DNA of 64,000 nucleotides from Thalassotalea insulae (GCF_030161395.1 NZ_BSST01000001.1:2356001-2420000); one strand, 5' to 3'. Positions 24,805-33,417 are shown, numbered from the stretch's first letter. Numbers and translations are program-made. The notes: generated by a model not told the origin, from the sequence alone.

Positions 24805-26183
24805 GTGAACAATTAGCCAAAATCGCGATAAATGGCGCTGGACCTGTTGGGGCCTTGCTAGCAGTGATGTTAGCGAAAAAAGGCTATAGCATTGATTTAT
24901 TTGAATCGCGCCCAGATTCGCGAAAAACTAATATTTATCAGGGAAAGTCGATTAACTTAGCGTTATCTGATCGCGGCTGGAAAGCATTACAGGCTATCGG
25001 TATTGATGAACAAATTCGTCAACAGGCAATTCCTATGTATTGCCGTATTATGCATGATGAACAAGGACAGTTAACCAAGTTGCCTTATGGTAAAGACAAT
25101 CAGGCAATCTGGTCGGTGTCTCGTTCCGGCATTAATGAACAGTTAATTGATCTGGCGGAACAAGAACAAAAGGTCGATATACATTTTGATCACCGATTAA
25201 ATCAACTCAACTTTGAAGATAATACCGCGGTTTACCTTACTGATGGCCATCATCAAGTCATTCACCAAAGTGATCTCGTGATTGGTGCCGATGGCGCATT
25301 TTCTAAAGTACGGCGCTTAATGCAGGAATTACCAAAAGAGCGAATTAGTTATAGTTTAGAATATATGCCACAAAGTTATATTGAACTGACGATAGCGGCA
25401 AGTGAAGATGGCAGCCATAAACTGGAAAAAAATGCGCTGCATATTTGGCCACGTAAAGATTTTATGTTGATTGCCTTGCCGAATGTCGATGGCTCATTTA
25501 CCTGTACTTTGTTTATGAACCATCAAGGGGAGATTTCCTTTTCGTCATTAACAGATGCTCAGCAAGTAGACGCGTTTTTTCAGCGTTACTTTTCTGATGC
25601 GATGCCAATGTTGGAAGATCCGGTGAATGATTTTTTAAGTAAATCGGCTTCGCCTCTATGTTTAGTGCATATATATCCCTGGCTGGTCAATAACAGCGTG
25701 GCGCTTATTGGAGATGCGGCTCATGCTATGGTGCCATTTTATGGGCAAGGCATGAACTGTGGTTTTGAAGATTGCCGGATCTTGGCAGAATTAGTGGAAC
25801 TGCATGATCATCAATGGCCGAAAATACTCGATGCTTATCAGGAGGAGCGCAAAGATAATTGTGACGCTATTATTGAACTGGCTAAGCGTAACTTTGTTGA
25901 AATGAGTGACTTATCTGGTGAAGCGAGCTTTTTACTACGCAAAAAAATTGAAGCGAAGTTTCATCAAATGCACCCAGAGCTTTGGGTGCCCTTGTATTCG
26001 ATGGTGACATTTTCTCCAGAGCTGCCATACAAAAAGGCGTTGGCTTGTGGTGATATCCAAAATGAGATCATGGCAGAAATCATGCGACTACCCAATATAG
26101 AAAACGACTGGCAACAAGACTATGTTTACCAGCATATGTATCAACTTGCACAACAGAAATTAGCCCCTTTAGGAGATCAGTGA
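24801..26183 (+). CDS. kmo: Kynurenine 3-monooxygenase
   Basis: Using ATG 24801, which overlaps the kynU stop and has GGCGGGG about eight bases upstream, gives 460 residues; a GTG at 24792 is the upstream alternative. The protein has the FAD-binding AINGAGPVGALLAVMLAKKG at the N-terminus, SVSRSGINEQLI with a conserved Arg, and the second FAD motif ALIGDAAHAMVPFYGQGMNCG near residue 305. A C-terminal segment follows as in other KMOs. It hydroxylates kynurenine with NADPH and O2. The substrate assignment follows from the flanking kynureninase and tryptophan dioxygenase genes. Confidence 0.95.
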   Translation: MSEQLAKIAINGAGPVGALLAVMLAKKGYSIDLFESRPDSRKTNIYQGKSINLALSDRGWKALQAIGIDEQIRQQAIPMYCRIMHDEQGQLTKLPYGKDNQAIWSVSRSGINEQLIDLAEQEQKVDIHFDHRLNQLNFEDNTAVYLTDGHHQVIHQSDLVIGADGAFSKVRRLMQELPKERISYSLEYMPQSYIELTIAASEDGSHKLEKNALHIWPRKDFMLIALPNVDGSFTCTLFMNHQGEISFSSLTDAQQVDAFFQRYFSDAMPMLEDPVNDFLSKSASPLCLVHIYPWLVNNSVALIGDAAHAMVPFYGQGMNCGFEDCRILAELVELHDHQWPKILDAYQEERKDNCDAIIELAKRNFVEMSDLSGEASFLLRKKIEAKFHQMHPELWVPLYSMVTFSPELPYKKALACGDIQNEIMAEIMRLPNIENDWQQDYVYQHMYQLAQQKLAPLGDQ

Positions 26184-27046
26184 TGACATGTCCATATCAT
26201 AACGAAGCGGATAACAGTAATTACCGCGCGATGGAAGAGGGGATCCATACCGATTTTAACGATGACATGTCGTACGGTGATTACTTATGTCTTGAGCAAA
26301 TTTTATCTGCACAAAAGCCATTATCGGATCAGCATGATGAAATGCTGTTTATTACTATTCATCAGGCCAGTGAATTATGGCTTAAGCTAGCCGGGCACGA
26401 ATTAACAGCAGCGATTGCGAATATCCATCAGGGAGATTTCGGTCATGCTTTTAAAGTGATTTCCCGGGTGAAACAAATTTTTAATCAGCTCACTCAGTCG
26501 TGGCAAATTCTTTCCACTTTAACGCCAGTTGATTATCTGAAATTCCGTGATGCCTTAGGACATTCATCCGGCTTTCAGTCATATGGTTATCGCAAACTGG
26601 AGTTTTTATTAGGCAACAAAAATGCTTCTTTGCTGGAAGTTCATCAATCTAATAATGCTATCTATCAGGAGCTCAAGCAGGTATTGGAAGCCCCGAGTTT
26701 ATATGACGAAGTGATCCGTTTACTTGCGGATAAAGGTATGGCGATTGATAATGCCGTGCTTGCGCGTGACTTTTCTCAGCCGTATCAAAAGAATGATTCA
26801 GTGTTAGCTGCTTGGGTTGCTATTTACAAAGATGCTGATCAGCATTTTGAATTGTATGAACTGGCAGAAAAATTGATTGATATTGAAGATGCGTTTCAGC
26901 AGTGGCGCTTTAAGCACATGTATACCGTACAGCGCATTATTGGTAATAAAATGGGGACGGGTGGCTCATCTGGGGTCAGCTTCTTGAAGAAAGCGTTGGA
27001 TATTAGCTTCTTCCCCGAACTGTTTGATGTGCGTACCCACTTGTAA
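26183..27046 (+). CDS. kynA: Tryptophan 2,3-dioxygenase
   Basis: The 287-residue heme enzyme starts at ATG 26183, placed seven bases after AGGAGA; the GTG one codon earlier is too close. Recognizable segments are MSYGDYLCLEQILSAQKP, FITIHQASELWLKL with the distal His, DALGHSSGFQSYGYRKLEF, and KMGTGGSSGVSFLK at the C-terminus. It oxidizes L-tryptophan to N-formylkynurenine, the committed first step, yet is the last gene of the operon. It overlaps the preceding stop by one base. A strong hairpin follows at 27054-27084. Confidence 0.97.
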   Translation: MTCPYHNEADNSNYRAMEEGIHTDFNDDMSYGDYLCLEQILSAQKPLSDQHDEMLFITIHQASELWLKLAGHELTAAIANIHQGDFGHAFKVISRVKQIFNQLTQSWQILSTLTPVDYLKFRDALGHSSGFQSYGYRKLEFLLGNKNASLLEVHQSNNAIYQELKQVLEAPSLYDEVIRLLADKGMAIDNAVLARDFSQPYQKNDSVLAAWVAIYKDADQHFELYELAEKLIDIEDAFQQWRFKHMYTVQRIIGNKMGTGGSSGVSFLKKALDISFFPELFDVRTHL

Positions 27047-27053
27047 ATAGTAG

Positions 27054-27084
27054 AGCGCCACAATAATCATGATATTGTGGCGCT
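27054..27084. terminator. Hairpin between convergent kynA and VOC genes
   Basis: AGCGCCACAATA (27054-27065) and TATTGTGGCGCT (27073-27084) form a perfect 12-bp stem with a seven-base loop. It ends the kynurenine operon and lies nine bases before the convergent VOC stop, so it may serve both strands. The U-tract is weak on both sides. Confidence 0.7.
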
Positions 27085-27092
27085 GCTAAACT

Positions 27093-27449
27093 TTATTCAA
27101 ACAGACAAATCTTATTGTTATCTAAATCTCTGACATAAGCAGAAAACCTACCTGAGCGTATCGCGGGTTCTCCTTCACTTTTGCCACCTAAAGTTAATGC
27201 TTTTTGATATAATTGACTGACTTCATCTGACGAGTTTAAATTTAGACCCAGCATAGTACCGTTGCCGTTGGTTGCATCTTTGCCGTCAAATGGCTCAGCA
27301 ACAGCAAACATAAAATCTTCATTAGCCCATAGTGTCATACGGCCTTGTGCATGTACTTTATTGACTTTGCTTGCGGCAAAAAAAGCATCATAAAAACTAA
27401 CTGCTTTTTCCATGTTATTAGTGCCAAAGACAAAATAATTCATTTTCAT
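27093..27449 (-). CDS. VOC-family (glyoxalase/bleomycin-resistance fold) protein
   Basis: Starting at ATG 27449, with AAGGAAG eight bases upstream, the protein has 118 residues; longer in-frame extensions run through the upstream cupin gene and are unlikely. It has the VOC layout with NYFVFGTNNMEKAVSFYDAF at the N-terminus and a C-terminal SAYVRDLDNNKICLFE, where the final Glu is a usual metal ligand. The family includes isomerases, dioxygenases and binding proteins, and the substrate cannot be read from sequence. It is 13 bases downstream of a cupin gene on the same strand. Confidence 0.78.
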   Translation of the reverse strand: MKMNYFVFGTNNMEKAVSFYDAFFAASKVNKVHAQGRMTLWANEDFMFAVAEPFDGKDATNGNGTMLGLNLNSSDEVSQLYQKALTLGGKSEGEPAIRSGRFSAYVRDLDNNKICLFE

Positions 27450-27462
27450 ATTTGTAACTTCC

Positions 27463-27780
27463 TTAATAATGTATTGCCAACCACACGGTTTCACTATCCG
27501 AAGTGGTCCACGAGACTTTATGCTTTTTATGAGCGGGTATATTGAGGTAATCGCCACAAGCCAAGGTAACGTCTTCTTCTTGTTCAAAGCTAATAATTGC
27601 CTGACCTTTTAATACGATGACCCATTCGTTGCTTGCTTGGTCATACCAACCGGTTTCTGGTGAACTATGACCCAATGAAACAATTCGTTCTATTTTGACA
27701 TGTTTATTTTCCGCTAACAGCTCAAAGAATTCATCGTTGAGATCTGCGGGTATCGCCTGAAAAATATTGTTAGTTGTCAT
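27463..27780 (-). CDS. Small cupin-domain protein
   Basis: The likely start at ATG 27780 gives 105 residues. The protein has a single cupin barrel: motif 1 SPETGWYDQASNEWVIVLKGQA and motif 2 CGDYLNIPAHKKHKVSWT. The first motif has fewer histidines than a standard metal-binding cupin, but Glu and His residues remain. Proteins of this type often resemble mannose-6-phosphate isomerase-like cupins with unknown substrate. It is followed by the VOC gene and preceded by a truncated TMEM175-like peptide on the same strand, suggesting a small operon of unknown role. Confidence 0.75.
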   Translation of the reverse strand: MTTNNIFQAIPADLNDEFFELLAENKHVKIERIVSLGHSSPETGWYDQASNEWVIVLKGQAIISFEQEEDVTLACGDYLNIPAHKKHKVSWTTSDSETVWLAIHY

Positions 27781-27788
27781 AGGGATAC

Positions 27789-27896
27789 CTATATTGTTTG
27801 ATAACCGGTGATACGAATCACTAAAAAAGTTAATGCAAGACCCCAAATTGCATCACTGAATGCTTCCAGTCTTGATGAGGATTTTGTTTGCTGCAT
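27789..27896 (-). pseudogene. 35-codon ORF matching the first helix of TMEM175/DUF1211 channels
   Basis: An ATG at 27896 with AGGGG about seven bases upstream opens a 35-residue frame that ends in TAG at 27789, nine bases before the cupin start. The peptide contains RLEAFSDAIWGLALTFLVI. TMEM175/DUF1211 potassium channels are marked by R-x3-FSD in their first helix, and the match is close. The remaining five or so helices of a normal repeat are missing. It is either a decayed remnant after deletion or a translated leader in front of the cupin gene. The motif is seen directly; the decay is inferred. Confidence 0.55.
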
Positions 27897-27962
27897 CTTG
27901 TTGCCCCTAATGACTTAGTCTTTAGTTATAAATCTATGCTTATCTGTAGTGTGAAAATGCAG

Positions 27963-28796
27963 TTAATCGAGATAGCTAGGCAATTTAGGTAAACGGTCAA
28001 CGTCTTGTTTTTCATGTTGAATAATGACCCTAGCATTTTTTTGTTTCGCCAGTGCTTCGAACTGTTTTCTCGATGCTCTGGTTAATTGTTTATCGACATT
28101 ATATTTATGCATAGTGCCTAATTTCCTACCTCTGGCATGAATATAAAGATCACCAGTTAATAAAACATTGCCACTATTTGCCAAGTGCACTAATAGCACT
28201 GAGCTTCCTGGAGTATGTCCGGGCATGGCTTTAATCAGCACAGTTCCGTCGTTAAATACATCATGTTCAGCATCAAAAGTAATCGTATTGGCCTGTTTTA
28301 ACGCTGAGTAGGACTCGCCGAAAATCGCGTTAATTGGCTTAGAAAACATGTATTCGCGTTCTAACTTATTAATAATAAAAGTTGAGTTTTTAAAGTGATT
28401 AGCATTGCCAGAATGGTCTGGATGGATATGAGACAGTGCTAAATACTCAATATCGTCAGCGCTAATTTTAAGCAGTTTAAGTTGATCTACTAATTTATCT
28501 TTTAATTGATAATGCCAGACACCGCTAGTTTCACCATTAGCATGGTCAGCGATACTATCTGTTAATCCTGTATCCCAAAGTAAATCACCTTTCGGATGAC
28601 GAATTAAAAAGCAAGGGTTAGCTAATTCAATTTGCTGGCCGTTATAACTACCATTGTTAGAAAGATCTTTCATATCCGACACTGCCATGGTGCCGCAATC
28701 TAGTGTGTATAATTTAATGTCGCTAGTATTTTCATCAGCCCAAGCGGTTGATGTGATCAGCGCTAAGCTGAGCAGTAAAAAAATGCTTAAGTTCAT
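27963..28796 (-). CDS. Exported metallo-beta-lactamase-fold hydrolase, AHL-lactonase-like
   Basis: The 277-residue protein has a signal peptide (residues 1-20, ending AWA). The metal site is complete: HIHPDH at His123, His125, Asp127 and His128, later MPGHTPGS, LLTGDLYIHARG, and a final His in VIIQHEKQD. The overall pattern with WDTGL and the short C-terminus resembles N-acyl-homoserine lactonases of the AttM/AiiA group, but other lactones or esters are possible. Export to the periplasm is unusual for classical AiiA enzymes. It is divergent from the LysR gene, and the LysR-type palindrome at 28956 lies between them. Confidence 0.8.
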   Translation of the reverse strand: MNLSIFLLLSLALITSTAWADENTSDIKLYTLDCGTMAVSDMKDLSNNGSYNGQQIELANPCFLIRHPKGDLLWDTGLTDSIADHANGETSGVWHYQLKDKLVDQLKLLKISADDIEYLALSHIHPDHSGNANHFKNSTFIINKLEREYMFSKPINAIFGESYSALKQANTITFDAEHDVFNDGTVLIKAMPGHTPGSSVLLVHLANSGNVLLTGDLYIHARGRKLGTMHKYNVDKQLTRASRKQFEALAKQKNARVIIQHEKQDVDRLPKLPSYLD

Positions 28797-28955
28797 ATTT
28801 TTGTTATTTAAATCCGATTTGGTTTTAGTTATTTAGTCTTATTATTTGCTACTTGCGTAGCATAATTCCTTAATTAACGCTTTTAAAGCTGTTTGAAAAT
28901 TTATTTATGCTGACATTATTATTAATAACAATAATTGCATATATTTTATGATCAC

Positions 28956-28970
28956 ATTCAAATTATGAAT
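28956..28970. promoter_or_regulatory. LysR-type operator candidate (matches site at 19886)
   Basis: ATTCA-AATTA-TGAAT sits within a longer perfect inverted repeat, ACATTCA-N5-TGAATGT (28954-28972), 52 bases before the LysR start and about 160 bases from the divergent lactonase-like start. Arm sequence and spacing equal those of the site in front of the kynurenine operon. Confidence 0.65.
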
Positions 28971-29021
28971 GTATTGGTGTTAAGGTACTAACTTCACATC
29001 AGTCAAATACAATGAATGTAA

Positions 29022-29960
29022 ATGGATATTAGTAAAAGTCAGTTATCGATTAGCCATCTGAAAATGATTTGTGCGCTTGAACGTTGCGAAACGGTTAAAG
29101 AAGCGGCTCAGGAGTTGTTCATTACTCAGCCGGCGTTAACTAATCGCATTCGTGAAGCAGAGCGTCGGCTTAATAGCCAATTGTTTATCCGCCGAGGCCG
29201 CAAAATTATTATGTCAAATGCTGGTAAACGCTTGCTTTACTCGGCACAAAAAATTTTACAGGAACTCGCCCGCGCTGAGCATGATATTGGCCGTTTAACT
29301 GATGGTATTGAGCAAGTATTACGGGTAGGGCTACCTCATTATGCCTCGTTTCAGTGGTTGCCGGAGGTGATGAAAGGATTTCATCAGCACTATGCTCATA
29401 TTGAAATTGAAATCAGTGCTCAGGCAGCAAAGCAGCCGTTAAATGCGTTAATTAATCACGAAGTTGATATTGCTATGATCTCTACGGCAGAGCATCAGTT
29501 GCAGCTGGACGATAAACAATTTGGTAGTATTTGTTTGGTTGAAGATGAACTGGTAGCTTGTTTAGCAAAAGAACATCCCAAGGCGCAGCAAGGGTATTTA
29601 ACGGCAGAAGATTTTGCCGGTGAAACTTATGTCACTAATTCCACCGTGCCGGAAAAAGATCGCGAATATGAATTGTTATTTAAACCACAGGGAGTGCTAC
29701 CGAAAAAGGTATTACAAGTTGGTTTTAATGATGCCATCATCGAATTGGTGAAGGCAAATTTGGGTATTTCCATTTTCTCGAAACGGCAGATTCATCGTTA
29801 TCTAGATAGTAGTCAACAGGAAATAAAAATTATCCCGCTGACAGAGCAAGGACTTACCGTGTTCTGGCATTTGGTTTATCTTAATCACCCACTGATAGCA
29901 GCACCGGCACAAACATTTGCCAAGATATTACAGCAGCAGTTAATCAAGTTGTCCAAGTAA
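29022..29960 (+). CDS. LysR-family transcriptional regulator, probable kynurenine-pathway regulator
   Basis: The 312-residue protein has an N-terminal winged helix-turn-helix (residues about 8-68, with TVKEAAQELFITQPALTNRI) and a C-terminal periplasmic-binding-protein-like effector domain. No clear ribosome site precedes the ATG. The perfect inverted repeat upstream suggests autoregulation, and the identical-form palindrome in front of the kynurenine operon suggests that this operon is the main target. The usual effector would be a pathway intermediate such as kynurenine or 3-hydroxyanthranilate, which is speculative. Control of the divergent lactonase-like gene is also possible. Confidence 0.88.
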   Translation: MDISKSQLSISHLKMICALERCETVKEAAQELFITQPALTNRIREAERRLNSQLFIRRGRKIIMSNAGKRLLYSAQKILQELARAEHDIGRLTDGIEQVLRVGLPHYASFQWLPEVMKGFHQHYAHIEIEISAQAAKQPLNALINHEVDIAMISTAEHQLQLDDKQFGSICLVEDELVACLAKEHPKAQQGYLTAEDFAGETYVTNSTVPEKDREYELLFKPQGVLPKKVLQVGFNDAIIELVKANLGISIFSKRQIHRYLDSSQQEIKIIPLTEQGLTVFWHLVYLNHPLIAAPAQTFAKILQQQLIKLSK

Positions 29961-30091
29961 GATTAGGCTTTTTCGCGCAGTTGACTAGCATTGCTCATGA
30001 TGGATTTGCTACTATCGCCCGATAATTTTTATTGTTAATTATTGGTGCCTTTGTCACAGCAGCGCCAATAAGATCATTGTTAAGAGTGTTT

Positions 30092-32503
30092 ATGTTGCAA
30101 CGAATTATCATATTGCTAGTTTTAGGTGCTTTTTGTCTGATGACTCAGGCAAAGGCTGAACAACTGGCATTAATGCCTTATCCATTATCGTTGCAGCAGT
30201 CAGCTGGCCATTATTCGTTATCGACACAGCTTGAAGTAAAGATAACCGGCATGAGCCAGCAGCGACAGTTATTTGTTAATCGCCAGTTAAACTCATTTTT
30301 AACCGATTATGGTATTGAATTAACCTCAGCGACAAATACTAGCGATAGTGCAGATTCGAAGTTAGTGATAGCCGTTAATTTAGCTAAAGCTGTTGATTAC
30401 CAGCTCCCTCAATTAGGTGTTGATGAAAGCTACTTGTTAAAAATTGATGACAATGGCATCCATATTCGTGCGGCAAATGACTTTGGCGCATTGCAAGCGA
30501 TAGCGACATTAAAGCAACTTATTTGGTCGGCACGTGATGACAGCAACATTAAACTGCCTTATGTCACTATTAATGATATGCCGCGTTTTCCATGGCGTGG
30601 TTTATTAATCGATAGTGTCAGACATTTTATTTCCGTTGATGCGATTAAGCGACAATTAAACGGCATGGCAGCAGCTAAATTAAATGTTTTCCATTGGCAC
30701 TTGACCGATGATCAGGGCTGGCGAGTGGAATCAAAAAGCTATCCCAAACTGCAGCAGTTAGCCTCGGACGGTCTTTACTACAGTCAGCAAGAAATTAAAG
30801 AGATAGTCGCTTATGCCAGTGAACTTGGTATACGTGTCGTGCCTGAATTTGATCTGCCGGGTCATGCGTCTGCTATTGCTGTCGCCTATCCTGAATTAAT
30901 GACTCGTAATAAACCCTATCATATGGAAGATAATTGGGGAGTGTTTGAGCCGTTACTCGATCCCAGTAATCCCAAAACGTATCAGTTTATTGAGGCGATT
31001 GTCGCTGAATTTAGTGCTTTGTTTCCTGATACGTATCTTCATATTGGTGGCGATGAAGTCAACCCGGTTCAATGGCAGCAAAGTAGCGCCGTGCAGCAAT
31101 ATATGCAAGCGAATAACTTACTTGATAGTGCGCAGTTACAGGCTCATTTTAATCAGAAGGTTCAGCAGATATTAGCTAAATACCATAAAAAAATGATGGG
31201 TTGGGATGAGATTTTTCATCCCAAATTAGCGCGCGATATTATGGTGCAGTCTTGGCGGGGCATGGAATCGTTAACCGAAATAGCGCAAGCGGGTTATCAG
31301 GGCTTATTATCGACAGGTTTTTATATCGATCAACCTCAACCGACCAGCTTTCATTATCGTAATGACCCGGTTAATCATGATATTCAGCTAGTTTCGCCTT
31401 TGCCAGAAGATAAGGTTGAAGCTTGGCAATTCAGCATGCCACGGATTAAAGGTAGCGAAGTTAAGGGTAAGTTAGTGCTTATTAAGCGGAACGGATACCT
31501 GATTCATGGCTATGTTAAATTAAATGATAATCACTATCAGAAAGTGGTGTTAGACCGCCGCTTAGCGTTAACAAAATCACAGATCAACTTTTCACTTGAT
31601 AGCTGGATGGGACCAACACGCGGTGAGTTTGAACTAAGTGCTGGTGAACTGTTAACTGGTCGTATGTTAATAGGTAATAGTCATTACTCGGTCACAGGCA
31701 CGAGGTTAGCTGAATTTGATTTTGCAGAGGTTAAATTACTACCTTCATTAAATGCTGAGCAGGCAACTAATATTTTAGGAGGTGAGGCGACGCTGTGGAC
31801 GGAATTAGTCACAGAGCATAACCTTGATTTACGTATATGGCCGCGTGTGTTTGCCATTGCCGAGCGCTTTTGGTCAAAAAAATCCTTAACTAACAGTGAT
31901 AACATGTATCAACGTTTAGTTGCTATCAACGAATTCGCTGATAGCATCGGGCTATTACAGCTTAAGCAGCAACAAAAAGGTTTTAACTCGCTGGTCTTTC
32001 CGAATACGGATATCACGCCATTGTTTATGCTGGCGCAACAATTAGAACCTGCCAGTTATTATACCCGTCACCATTTAAAATTCCGTCAGGGCTTATATCA
32101 TCAGCGTGCGTCGTTAAATCAATTTGTTGATTTTCTGCCGGTAGAAAGTTTGCAATTGGTGCAAATGAAGCAACAGCTTAAACATTTTCAACATGGTAAT
32201 ATTCAGGGCTTACAACAGGTTGTTGATATTATGCGTCAATGGCACAGTTATTTTCCTGCTGTAGTGAAGCTGGTTAAACGTAACCCGAAATTGTCTTCTT
32301 TAACACCAGTAGTGCAAGACGCACGTGCCATTAATACTATAGGTTTAACGATCGCTCAGAGTTGTTTGGCGGGTGTCAAGATCAGAAACAGCGAAGTGCG
32401 GCGAGTAAAAAATACCTTGCAGCAGTTGCATAGTCAGGTGCGTGAAATATCACTGGCATCCGGTTTGTTTGTTGAGCAAGTGCTAGAAGTTTGCCGTCAG
32501 TAG
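30092..32503 (+). CDS. GH20 beta-N-acetylhexosaminidase, exported, with internal insertion
   Basis: Starting at ATG 30092, which begins a clean signal peptide after TAAGAG, the protein has 803 residues; a TTG at 30032 would add 20 residues. It has a GH20b domain (about residues 30-155), the barrel start RFPWRGLLIDSVRHFIS, NVFHWHLTDDQGWRVE, and the catalytic pair Asp321-Glu322 in HIGGDEVNPVQW. Between FYIDQPQPTSFHY (near 408) and ILGGEATLWTE (near 562) there are roughly 110 more residues than in typical members, forming a beta-rich insert. It probably releases terminal GlcNAc in the periplasm or outside. It converges on the formamidase gene. Confidence 0.92.
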   Translation: MLQRIIILLVLGAFCLMTQAKAEQLALMPYPLSLQQSAGHYSLSTQLEVKITGMSQQRQLFVNRQLNSFLTDYGIELTSATNTSDSADSKLVIAVNLAKAVDYQLPQLGVDESYLLKIDDNGIHIRAANDFGALQAIATLKQLIWSARDDSNIKLPYVTINDMPRFPWRGLLIDSVRHFISVDAIKRQLNGMAAAKLNVFHWHLTDDQGWRVESKSYPKLQQLASDGLYYSQQEIKEIVAYASELGIRVVPEFDLPGHASAIAVAYPELMTRNKPYHMEDNWGVFEPLLDPSNPKTYQFIEAIVAEFSALFPDTYLHIGGDEVNPVQWQQSSAVQQYMQANNLLDSAQLQAHFNQKVQQILAKYHKKMMGWDEIFHPKLARDIMVQSWRGMESLTEIAQAGYQGLLSTGFYIDQPQPTSFHYRNDPVNHDIQLVSPLPEDKVEAWQFSMPRIKGSEVKGKLVLIKRNGYLIHGYVKLNDNHYQKVVLDRRLALTKSQINFSLDSWMGPTRGEFELSAGELLTGRMLIGNSHYSVTGTRLAEFDFAEVKLLPSLNAEQATNILGGEATLWTELVTEHNLDLRIWPRVFAIAERFWSKKSLTNSDNMYQRLVAINEFADSIGLLQLKQQQKGFNSLVFPNTDITPLFMLAQQLEPASYYTRHHLKFRQGLYHQRASLNQFVDFLPVESLQLVQMKQQLKHFQHGNIQGLQQVVDIMRQWHSYFPAVVKLVKRNPKLSSLTPVVQDARAINTIGLTIAQSCLAGVKIRNSEVRRVKNTLQQLHSQVREISLASGLFVEQVLEVCRQ

Positions 32504-32538
32504 GTTATCGCGCAGTACTGTAACAAAACGCGTTTACT

Positions 32539-33417
32539 TTAGCTCATTTGCTTAAACACTTGTTGTGCTAACCAGCTATCTGATTCTGATAAGTCTAAGA
32601 TCACATCAAAATGGTTGCGTCCGCTTATTTCCTGACAGTTTGAGGGGACGTTTAACTGTTCAATAGCGCGTTGCATTGCCTGACTTTGACGTTTAAATTC
32701 ATCGGTTTCATTGTCACCATAAGCGAGCGTTATTTGGCATTGCGATATTAAATCTCGGTCTATTGTTCGTAATAACGGACTATGATCTTGGATTTCTTTC
32801 TCAGTTAGTTGTAGTGGCTTATTGATATAAGTTTGAGCTATTGGCGTTAGATCGTAAATACCACTCACAGCACAAATGCCTTTAATAAAACTCGGCGGAA
32901 TATCGTAGGCATGCCAGTCTGTTAATGCCATCATCATGGCTAAATGACCGCCCGCTGAACTACCTGAAAGGTAAATTTCATCCTTGTTATACCCATATTG
33001 CTCGGCATGCTGATATAAAAACGTTAGCGCCTGGCGACATTCTTCTACTATGGTCGAAAGGGATGCCTGTGGCGCTAAAGTGTAATTAAGTACAGCAAAA
33101 TGATAGCCATGTTGCTGAAAGTTACTGGCGGCAAAACAGGATTCATTTTTGCTTAACTCTTGCCAGTAACCACCGTGAATAAAAATCTGTAGTTTCTGCT
33201 TAGCTGTCACTGTCTCATCAGGTAAAAACAGGTCCAGTGTCTGCGTAGTCTGTTTACCGTATGCTAGGTTAGTTAGCACTTTTTGCTTTTGCTCCGCTAA
33301 CGTTAGTGCTTGCTGACTTTGCTGAATATATTTTTCAATAAAAACATTAATATCATCAATACAGCTACTGGGAGAATATTGTTGCTCTAGGCTGGCTAAA
33401 TCGAAGTGACGGTACAT
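32539..33417 (-). CDS. Alpha/beta hydrolase, AFMID-type kynurenine formamidase
   Basis: The 292-residue protein has the oxyanion motif HGGYW (residues 81-85), the nucleophile Ser154 in SGSSAGGH, an acid in AYGDNETDEF and the histidine in GRNHFDVI. HGGYW and this spacing mark the arylformamidase group related to animal AFMID and yeast BNA7, not the metal-dependent KynB of many bacteria. It would hydrolyse N-formylkynurenine to kynurenine. That step has no gene in the operon at 20004-27046, so this gene about 5.5 kb away plausibly completes the pathway. General esterase activity cannot be excluded. Confidence 0.8.
   Translation of the reverse strand: MYRHFDLASLEQQYSPSSCIDDINVFIEKYIQQSQQALTLAEQKQKVLTNLAYGKQTTQTLDLFLPDETVTAKQKLQIFIHGGYWQELSKNESCFAASNFQQHGYHFAVLNYTLAPQASLSTIVEECRQALTFLYQHAEQYGYNKDEIYLSGSSAGGHLAMMMALTDWHAYDIPPSFIKGICAVSGIYDLTPIAQTYINKPLQLTEKEIQDHSPLLRTIDRDLISQCQITLAYGDNETDEFKRQSQAMQRAIEQLNVPSNCQEISGRNHFDVILDLSESDSWLAQQVFKQMS

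Noticed and set aside
20004..27046. Kynurenine operon as a route to NAD via quinolinate
   Set aside because: ACMSD, the semialdehyde dehydrogenase and the deaminase are present and no quinolinate phosphoribosyltransferase is seen, so the operon is catabolic.
32504..32538. AAACGCGTTT palindrome between the GH20 and formamidase genes as a terminator
   Set aside because: The stem is too short and has no U-tract. The gap is only 35 bases, so no terminator is claimed.
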